Shown: positions 13,621 to 18,639 of the stretch, one piece after another | Layout of the letters: each line of letters begins with the position of its first letter | Position numbering within the stretch: the stretch's first letter is position 1 | NCBI GenBank assembly: GCA_023409975.1 | Contig: JAEYQO010000049.1 | Span: 1-18,639, forward strand | From: Bacteroidota bacterium | GTDB taxonomy: Bacteria > Bacteroidota > Bacteroidia > Chitinophagales > Chitinophagaceae | DNA length: 18,639 bases | Direction: 5' to 3' | The notes under the pieces: generated by a model | Told to the model about the DNA's origin: nothing | The model's input: only the letters and a program-made list of their open reading frames with translations | Databases searched by the model: none | Position numbers and translations under genes: made by a program

Positions 13621-16032
13621 ATGAAAGCTAGACAGCTATTTCTGGAACTGGCTGCATGCCTGTTCCTGTTTCCCCTTACCGCTGGTGCGCAAAATGAGAA
13701 TGGAGCTTCTCCGGTAGCGCAACTGGTGGAGGAAACCAAGGCTAAGGTCAGGATTACCCATCAATCACAACCGTTTACCGTGGCTGCCCCTAATGCCCGA
13801 CGCAAGGGATTAGATGCGGTAGTGCCCGGAGCGCAGTACCTGAGACTGGCTGCTGAGGAAACCCGGGAACTATGGCAGAAAAAGCCTGCATTTCTGGAGA
13901 TGAGCCTTCCACTGAAGGAGGGAGGAGCGCTCGAACTGGAACTGGTGCTGCTTCCACCTCTGGACCCGGGGTTTTATGTAACCACGAGTGAGAGCGATGA
14001 TCAACCCGTGGCCTATGAACCGGGCGCCTATTACAGAGGCGTGATCAAAGGCCAGCCCGGCACTGTAGTAGCCCTGAGCGTGTTTGAGGATGAGATTATA
14101 GGTGTGGCTGCGACCCCCGACCGGGGTAACCTCGTGCTGGGAAGAATAGATGAACCCGAAAACCGGATGGAGTATATCCTTTATTCAGACAAGGGATTGC
14201 CTGCGCCGGAAGGTATGGTGTGTGGCACTACGGAGCCGCTCGGCTACACGGAAAAAGTGCGCCAGTACCTGAGCGAGGGCGCCAGCTTTAAGACGACGAA
14301 TACGAAATGTGTCCGGGTGTTTCTGGAATGTGATTACGCGCTCTACCAAAACAAGGGCAGCAATGTGACGAACACAACCAATTTCATCACTGCCGCTTTT
14401 AACAATGTCGCCACCCTCTACGCCAATGAGCAGATCACCACGACGGTGTCGCAGGTGCATGTGTGGACGACACAAGACAGCTATCCCACGAACAGCAGCA
14501 ATTCAGCCCTCACCGCTTTCAGGACCACACGTACCAGCTTCAACGGGGATCTGGCACACCTGACTGCACTGGGTGGTGCCAACCTTGGGGGAATTGCCTG
14601 GGTGGATGTGCTTTGCAATAGTTCCTACCGCTACGCCTACAGCAATATCTACAGCAGCTATAGCACCGTTCCTACCTATAGCTGGACGATCTATGTGATG
14701 ACCCATGAGATGGGACATAACCTGGGATCGCCACATACACAGAGCTGTAGCTGGACAGGCGGGGCGCTGGACAATTGTTATACAACAGAGGGTGGCTGCG
14801 CGCAGGGACCGGCGCCGACGAATGGTGGTACGATCATGAGTTATTGTCACCTGACATCCTATGGTATCAACTTCAATAATGGTTTCGGGACGCAGCCGGG
14901 GAACCTGATCCGCAACCGGGTGAATGCCGCGAGCTGTCTGAGTACCTGTGGCAGCCAGGGTTGCAGTCAGCCCAATGACCTGACACTGCGGATCGTAGTT
15001 GACAACTATCCCAGCGAAACAACCTGGAACCTGCGGAACAGCAGCAATACGATAGTGGCTTCTGGAGGGCCTTATACCGGAACGCCCAGTGGTACGACCA
15101 TCAATGTACCGATCTGCGTGGCGAATGGCTGTTATACGCTAACCTTTAATGATTCCTATGGCGATGGTATCTGCTGCTCTTACGGCAATGGGTCGTATAC
15201 ATTGATCAACAACGCCACCAGCGCCGTTATCGTGAGCGGTGGCCAGTTTGGCAGTCAGGACGTGAAGAACTTCTGTCTGAACCCGGTAGTACAGTACTGC
15301 AGCTCCTCGGGATCGAATGCGACCTACGAGTATATCAACCGGGTGCAGCTGAACAGCATCAACAACCTGAGTGGTAATAATGGTGGCTATGGCAATTTCA
15401 CATCGATGTCGACAACACTGAATCCGGGGAGCAGCTATACGGCTACACTGACACCGGGATTTTCGGGTAGCAGCTATACTGAACATTGGAGAGTATGGAT
15501 AGACTATAACCGGGACGGGGACTTTACCGATGCGGGCGAACAAGTGTTGGCGCAGAGCGGTAGTGCAGCCGTGAGTGGCAGCTTTACAGTTCCTTCAGGG
15601 CTGAGCGGAACAACGAGGATGCGGGTGAGTATGAAGTATGGATCCGGAGCAGCCCCCTGCGAGGTGTTCACCTATGGCGAAGTGGAGGATTATACCGTGG
15701 TACTTGGCAGTCCGACACCTGGCTATACCCCTGGCCCGAACGGTCCGGCGCTAAGCTATACCGTGCAGGAGCGCCTGGTTGGTGGCTTTGCCATGTATCC
15801 GAATCCGGTTCGTGAAATGCTCCGACTGGAGTGGAATGCTACCAATACCCATCAGACTACTGTAGTGATGATGGACCTGGCCGGAAGGACGGTATTGGAA
15901 CAACCAGTTTCCGTGAGAACGGGGCTGAATGTTGTGGAAATTTCGGTGAAGGAGCTGGTGCCCGGTAATTATATACTACGATTAGACACGGGAGAAGAGA
16001 AAGTGAGGAAACCGGTGGTAGTGACTAAGTAG
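13621..16032 (+). CDS. Secreted reprolysin-like zinc metalloprotease with GEVED and T9SS sorting domains
   Basis: An 803-residue exported protease. ATG 13621 is chosen over the in-frame upstream start at 13549 because it begins a clean signal peptide (MKARQ, hydrophobic core, cleavage near AGA-QN). After a propeptide of about 200 residues comes an M12-type catalytic domain with zinc motif H362-E-M-G-H366-N-L-G-S-P-H372 and Met-turn IMSYCH (405-410), plus Cys-rich disulfide segments. Then come a beta domain with DSYGDGICCSYGNGSY (about 455-555), a GEVED domain ending G686-E-V-E-D690-YTV, a short Pro/Gly linker, and a C-terminal type A T9SS sorting domain (about 717-803: MYPNPV, LDLAG-like MMDLAG, NYILRL). 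The T9SS exports it across the outer membrane. Likely a digestive protease; substrate unknown. Monocistronic, with a terminator 40 bp after the stop. Confidence 0.92.
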   Translation: MKARQLFLELAACLFLFPLTAGAQNENGASPVAQLVEETKAKVRITHQSQPFTVAAPNARRKGLDAVVPGAQYLRLAAEETRELWQKKPAFLEMSLPLKEGGALELELVLLPPLDPGFYVTTSESDDQPVAYEPGAYYRGVIKGQPGTVVALSVFEDEIIGVAATPDRGNLVLGRIDEPENRMEYILYSDKGLPAPEGMVCGTTEPLGYTEKVRQYLSEGASFKTTNTKCVRVFLECDYALYQNKGSNVTNTTNFITAAFNNVATLYANEQITTTVSQVHVWTTQDSYPTNSSNSALTAFRTTRTSFNGDLAHLTALGGANLGGIAWVDVLCNSSYRYAYSNIYSSYSTVPTYSWTIYVMTHEMGHNLGSPHTQSCSWTGGALDNCYTTEGGCAQGPAPTNGGTIMSYCHLTSYGINFNNGFGTQPGNLIRNRVNAASCLSTCGSQGCSQPNDLTLRIVVDNYPSETTWNLRNSSNTIVASGGPYTGTPSGTTINVPICVANGCYTLTFNDSYGDGICCSYGNGSYTLINNATSAVIVSGGQFGSQDVKNFCLNPVVQYCSSSGSNATYEYINRVQLNSINNLSGNNGGYGNFTSMSTTLNPGSSYTATLTPGFSGSSYTEHWRVWIDYNRDGDFTDAGEQVLAQSGSAAVSGSFTVPSGLSGTTRMRVSMKYGSGAAPCEVFTYGEVEDYTVVLGSPTPGYTPGPNGPALSYTVQERLVGGFAMYPNPVREMLRLEWNATNTHQTTVVMMDLAGRTVLEQPVSVRTGLNVVEISVKELVPGNYILRLDTGEEKVRKPVVVTK

Positions 16033-16072
16033 CTTTCAGTGAACCGATAGAATAATTTGGAAATTGATCCAG

Positions 16073-16098
16073 AAAAGTCCGCTTTCGAGCGGGCTTTT
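16073..16098 (+). terminator. Terminator hairpin with UUCG tetraloop
   Basis: AAAAGTCCGCT (16073-16083) pairs with AGCGGGCTTTT (16088-16098), one G-U wobble, around a TTCG loop. A-tract before and T-tract after make it potentially bidirectional. It ends the metalloprotease transcript. Confidence 0.85.
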
Positions 16099-16331
16099 CG
16101 TTTTCAATAAGACCACAAATAAGGCATCAGAAGGGGCGAAACGGAGCTTATTTTCCAGAAACTGGCCAAATAAGATCAATGCGTTGATCTTATTTGACGA
16201 AATTTTGGCGGTTAAGCTCAGTTGATCTATTTGAACAGAAGTATTTAGTTTCTGCAACAAACTCAACAACCGCGTTGCCATGCTTTGAGAAGCACCAACC
16301 CTAATCAATTAATTATTATCTTAATGTCTGA
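16099..16331. other. Gene-free gap with a hairpin and repeated motif
   Basis: A 13-bp perfect inverted repeat with a TGCG loop (arms 16167-16179 and 16184-16196, core AAATAAGATCAA / TTGATCTTATTT) lies in the middle. A further near-copy of the right arm, GTTGATCTATTTGA, lies at 16221-16234. No T tract follows the hairpin, so it is not an ordinary terminator. A minus-strand 90-codon frame (16308-16036) crosses the upstream terminator and shows no motif; I do not call it. Confidence 0.5.
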
Positions 16332-16529
16332 ATGAGACGATTAATAATCTTATACCTGATTTCGCACTGTCTCCTGCAACCAGTTTCCGGTCAGCATACA
16401 ATTATCATAAAAGACCTGTTTCCCAATTTCATGCTGGTCGATCCAGCAGGCAAAATTCTCCTGCGCAACGATATTAATGGCGACTGCCTTATCACAATAC
16501 TTCAGGGACTCCGGTTGATTGAAAATTAG
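16332..16529 (+). pseudogene. Signal peptide joined to a thioredoxin-like tail; internal deletion derivative
   Basis: The 65-residue frame starts with a convincing signal peptide (MRR, LIILYLISHCLL, cleavage near VSG-Q at residue 20). Only about ten residues later it enters what looks like the end of a TlpA/AhpC-TSA thioredoxin-like domain: the cis-Pro strand FPNFMLVDPAGKILLRN (P31, D37, G40, K41) and a final helix LITILQGL. The CxxC active site and the central fold are missing. I infer an in-frame internal deletion of a periplasmic thiol-disulfide oxidoreductase gene, leaving its two ends. The tail match is short, so this is uncertain; a genuine small secreted peptide is the alternative. It converges on the htrA-like gene, whose stop is 18 bp away. 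Confidence 0.4.
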
Positions 16530-16546
16530 GCAGTTTCCCTTTGGGA

Positions 16547-18004
16547 TTAAGCTCCGAGAGAAAAATTGAAGGCGATCCTTGATCCGTCCGGGGCGATGCC
16601 CATGATCTGGACACGGGAGCTGCGCGCTTCAAGCAGGGCAGACTCCACATCCGAGGCAGAGGACACGGCTCTTCCGTTGACATAAACGATGATGGTGCCT
16701 TCGGGGATGCCTAGTCTATCGAAAAAGCCACCGGAGGTGACCGAGGTGACAATAACACCCGCCCGCAGCCGGTATTCCCGTTTATAATCTTCTGGCAAGG
16801 CTGCAAACTCGGTTCCCAGTTTTTCATAGATCTCTCTGACCCTTTCAGAGCGATCAGCCACCTCAGGACGAGTAGCTTCCTCTTTCAGTTGAGCTGTGGT
16901 GGTATGTGACCGTTTATCCCGAAGATAACTGATGCGAAGTTGATCGCCGGGGCGATGACGGGCAATAAGCTCGGAGAATTCGGCTGAGGAATAGACCTGT
17001 AGGCTATCAATACTCTGGATGATGTCGCCCGGTTGTAATCCGGCTTCTGCGGCCGCACTACCCTGCTGTACGCCTGTGATGAACACCCCCTGCACTGTGG
17101 AGGGATCGATGCCCTCCTGACGGAAGTACTGATCTTCTACTGAGGGAGCGGGAAACGAAACTCCAAGGAGCCCTCTTCTGACGCGGCCGAAAGCTTGCAG
17201 ATCATCCAGGATCTTCTTGGCGAGATTTACCGGAATGGCGAAAGCGTAACCTGCGTAGGAGCCCGTAAGAGAAGCAATAGCGGTGTTGATACCAATGAGT
17301 TCACCGCGGACATTGACGAGCGCACCGCCACTGTTCCCGGGATTTATGGCTGCATCCGTCTGGATAAATGATTCTATGGCCGTGCTGTATTGCTGATTGC
17401 GGCGGTAGGGGGATTCATTAGACCCAATGATGCCTATGGCTCTTCCTTTAGCGCTCACAATGCCTGCTGTAACCGTGGTGTTGAGGGAAAAGGGATAGCC
17501 GACTGCGAGAACAGGTTCGCCGACTTCCACATTATCCGAGTTTCCGAGAACGACATACTCCAAATCATTCGCTTCTACTTTCAGAAGCGCCAGATCTGTG
17601 TCTGGATCCCTGCCTACTACCTGCGCCTGCAGTCTTTTCCGGTCGGGGAAGATGACTTCGATGGCCTGTGCTCCTTCGATAACGTGATTATTAGTGGCGA
17701 TGTAACCATCTTTACTGATCACCACCCCTGAGCCTGAGCCCATGGCAGTTTCCGGTCCGAGCCCGAAGATGGCCCCGACGGCGGTTTGGTTTTGGTGGAG
17801 TGTTTTGATGTTTACAACTGCGGGCGTAACGAGTCGGGCGGCCGTGACAAAATTCACCGAGCCAGTGGTGTATGTTTCCCGTTCTGAGCTCACCTGAGGA
17901 AACCCTTTCTTGCTGTTGACCTGTCCGTCGGCACAGGCATGACAGAGGAGTGCGGTACTACAGATCCAGGTTAGTTGAAGAAATGTATGTTTTAACTGAT
18001 TCAT
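16547..18004 (-). CDS. DegP/HtrA-family periplasmic serine protease
   Basis: A trypsin-fold protease with two PDZ domains. Using ATG 18004 (485 aa), the catalytic triad is H107 (ATNNHVIEG), D137 (DPDTDLALL) and S225 (NPGNSGGAL). PDZ1 spans about 280-365 (GVFITGVQQGSAAAEAGLQPGDII) and PDZ2 about 410-485 (GVIVTSVTSGGFFDRLGIPEGTII). HtrA proteins degrade or refold misfolded envelope proteins as oligomers. The N-terminus has a hydrophobic export segment with Cys residues near 21-24, but no good lipobox, so signal peptidase type is uncertain. In-frame ATGs at 18010 and 18088 are alternatives; the longer one adds a basic, unlikely extension. No Shine-Dalgarno is seen. It lies downstream of ftsZ on the same strand, separated by a terminator, so it is probably transcribed on its own. 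Confidence 0.92.
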   Translation of the reverse strand: MNQLKHTFLQLTWICSTALLCHACADGQVNSKKGFPQVSSERETYTTGSVNFVTAARLVTPAVVNIKTLHQNQTAVGAIFGLGPETAMGSGSGVVISKDGYIATNNHVIEGAQAIEVIFPDRKRLQAQVVGRDPDTDLALLKVEANDLEYVVLGNSDNVEVGEPVLAVGYPFSLNTTVTAGIVSAKGRAIGIIGSNESPYRRNQQYSTAIESFIQTDAAINPGNSGGALVNVRGELIGINTAIASLTGSYAGYAFAIPVNLAKKILDDLQAFGRVRRGLLGVSFPAPSVEDQYFRQEGIDPSTVQGVFITGVQQGSAAAEAGLQPGDIIQSIDSLQVYSSAEFSELIARHRPGDQLRISYLRDKRSHTTTAQLKEEATRPEVADRSERVREIYEKLGTEFAALPEDYKREYRLRAGVIVTSVTSGGFFDRLGIPEGTIIVYVNGRAVSSASDVESALLEARSSRVQIMGIAPDGSRIAFNFSLGA

Positions 18005-18126
18005 AATCATATGGCGTTGTAACATGAAAGACCAGGGAGAGGGAATTGCCCTATTCCGGTTTAGACTTCTAATAAACCGCGCCAGCAATGATGAGCCGGC
18101 CAGAGGAATAATTCTATGGAATCAAA

Positions 18127-18152
18127 AAGCTCCCACTGGAAAATGGGAGCTT
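18127..18152 (-). terminator. Intrinsic terminator of ftsZ
   Basis: On the minus strand AAGCTCCCA and TGGGAGCTT form a perfect 9-bp stem with an 8-base loop, followed by a T tract (18128-18124), 30 bp past the ftsZ stop. It separates ftsZ from the protease gene. Confidence 0.85.
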
Positions 18153-18181
18153 ACGCAATATGAAAATATAAAGAAAGGGGC

Positions 18182-18639
18182 TTAGTCGGGCTTTTTACCA
18201 TCCAGGAAGGTATTGATCGTCTGGATGGAAGCCTTTTTGTCTTTGTTCTCGTCGTGCTTGCCGACAGAGTAATTACTATAGAATTTTTCGGCTGAGGCAA
18301 CACCCTGGTCGAGCTCGACCTTCTGACGGATGTAGGCGGGCACCTGCTCCAATTCATCGGGGCTTTCGGTACCTTTTACATTGAAGCTCATCCTGCGGAG
18401 GCGTTCAGCGCGTTCTTCAAGGGCTTTCTTCTGCTCTTCGAAGCGGCGTTTCTCTTCGATTTCGTCTGGTGTCAGGTAGTGACTTCCGATTTTCAGACCT
18501 GCTTCTTTCACAGGTGTTTCGTCTTTGATTACCAGAGAAAAAGCGTTAGCTGGATTGCTGTTATCCTGCTGCGTCTGCGCTTGCGGCGCGGGGGTTGCGG
18601 GTTGGGAGTGTGTGGTTGCGGGTTGGGAGTGTGTGGTTG
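18182..18639 (-). CDS. ftsZ: Cell division protein FtsZ, C-terminal part (runs off window)
   Basis: The frame is open from the window edge to TAA at 18184-18182, about 151 codons. The visible part is the disordered C-terminal linker (Thr/His/Gln/Pro-rich repeats, then PAPQAQTQQDNSNPANAF), a charged coiled-coil-like stretch (IEEKRRFEEQKKALEERAERLRRM, about 18470-18395) and the terminal peptide IQTINTFLDGKKPD. Bacteroidota FtsZ proteins have such a long charged tail and end in an N-(S/T)-F-L-type peptide that binds FtsA and other division proteins. The GTPase domain lies outside, so the call rests on the tail alone. The apparent GTG start at 18511 is internal, not the gene start. The gene is followed by its own terminator. 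Confidence 0.8.
   Translation of the reverse strand, partial: TTHSQPATTHSQPATPAPQAQTQQDNSNPANAFSLVIKDETPVKEAGLKIGSHYLTPDEIEEKRRFEEQKKALEERAERLRRMSFNVKGTESPDELEQVPAYIRQKVELDQGVASAEKFYSNYSVGKHDENKDKKASIQTINTFLDGKKPD
18593..18639 (-). repeat. 21-bp tandem repeat in the FtsZ linker
   Basis: Two identical 21-bp units (18593-18613 and 18614-18634) and a partial third at the window edge. In the coding frame each unit adds one copy of TTHSQPA, lengthening the flexible FtsZ linker by seven residues per unit. Confidence 0.8.

Noticed and set aside
16036..16308. 90-codon minus-strand ORF after the metalloprotease
   Set aside because: It reads through the terminator hairpin and the 13-bp inverted repeat, has no motif and no clear start signal.
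18005..18088. Longest start for the HtrA-like protease
   Set aside because: It adds 28 mostly basic residues before the export signal; ATG 18004 or 18010 is more natural.

Overview
The window looks like a chromosomal segment from a member of the Bacteroidota, most likely a Chitinophagaceae-type organism. The evidence is a secreted protease with a C-terminal type IX secretion (T9SS) sorting domain, a GEVED domain, TAnnTTTG-type promoter elements with few Shine-Dalgarno sites, a DUF6876-type protein, and an FtsZ C-terminus ending in the NTFL-type peptide of this phylum. The species is an inference.

Left part (1 to about 8.1 kb): a patchwork accessory region. It opens with two copies of a GGTGGGTCAACATG repeat resembling IS21-family ends, abutting the 3' stub of a broken gene with a McrC-like tail. 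Next is a 581-residue orphan protein with a clear PD-(D/E)XK nuclease core. A strongly C/T-skewed block of about 870 bp (2.05-2.92 kb) has no convincing gene and is bracketed by exact 11-bp direct repeats. Beyond it lie a 71-residue unknown gene (minus), an N-terminally shortened member of a Bacteroidota-only family closed by a textbook terminator, an 11-bp-periodic repeat array, a hairpin over a tiny ORF, a DUF6876-type gene, a truncated thermonuclease and another gene stub. A WYL regulator plus NmrA-like oxidoreductase pair (5.7-7.3 kb) is intact. About 0.8 kb of gene-poor sequence with 33-bp tandem repeats follows.

Middle (8.1-9.75 kb): a three-gene toxin-antitoxin operon of HipBST layout: an Xre/HipB-like repressor, a free HipA N-subdomain protein (HipS-like) and a HipA kinase core (HipT-like), the last two overlapping by ATGA. 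Upstream are three operators of the form TATACCC-N4-GGGTATA, with centres exactly 41 bp apart; the third overlaps the promoter and start region of the first gene.

Right part (9.8-18.6 kb): ordinary, higher-GC genes. These are a SWIM/SNF2 helicase-like ATPase, a secreted M12-type metalloprotease with a T9SS tail, a probable deletion derivative of a thioredoxin-like gene, a DegP/HtrA protease (minus) and the 3' end of ftsZ (minus, running off the window), whose linker contains 21-bp tandem repeats. Two terminators punctuate this part.

The most notable items are the regularly spaced hip operators with the altered phospho-acceptor loop in the kinase, the orphan nuclease beside a decayed restriction-like gene, the repeat-bracketed C/T-rich block and the 11-bp helical-turn repeat array.
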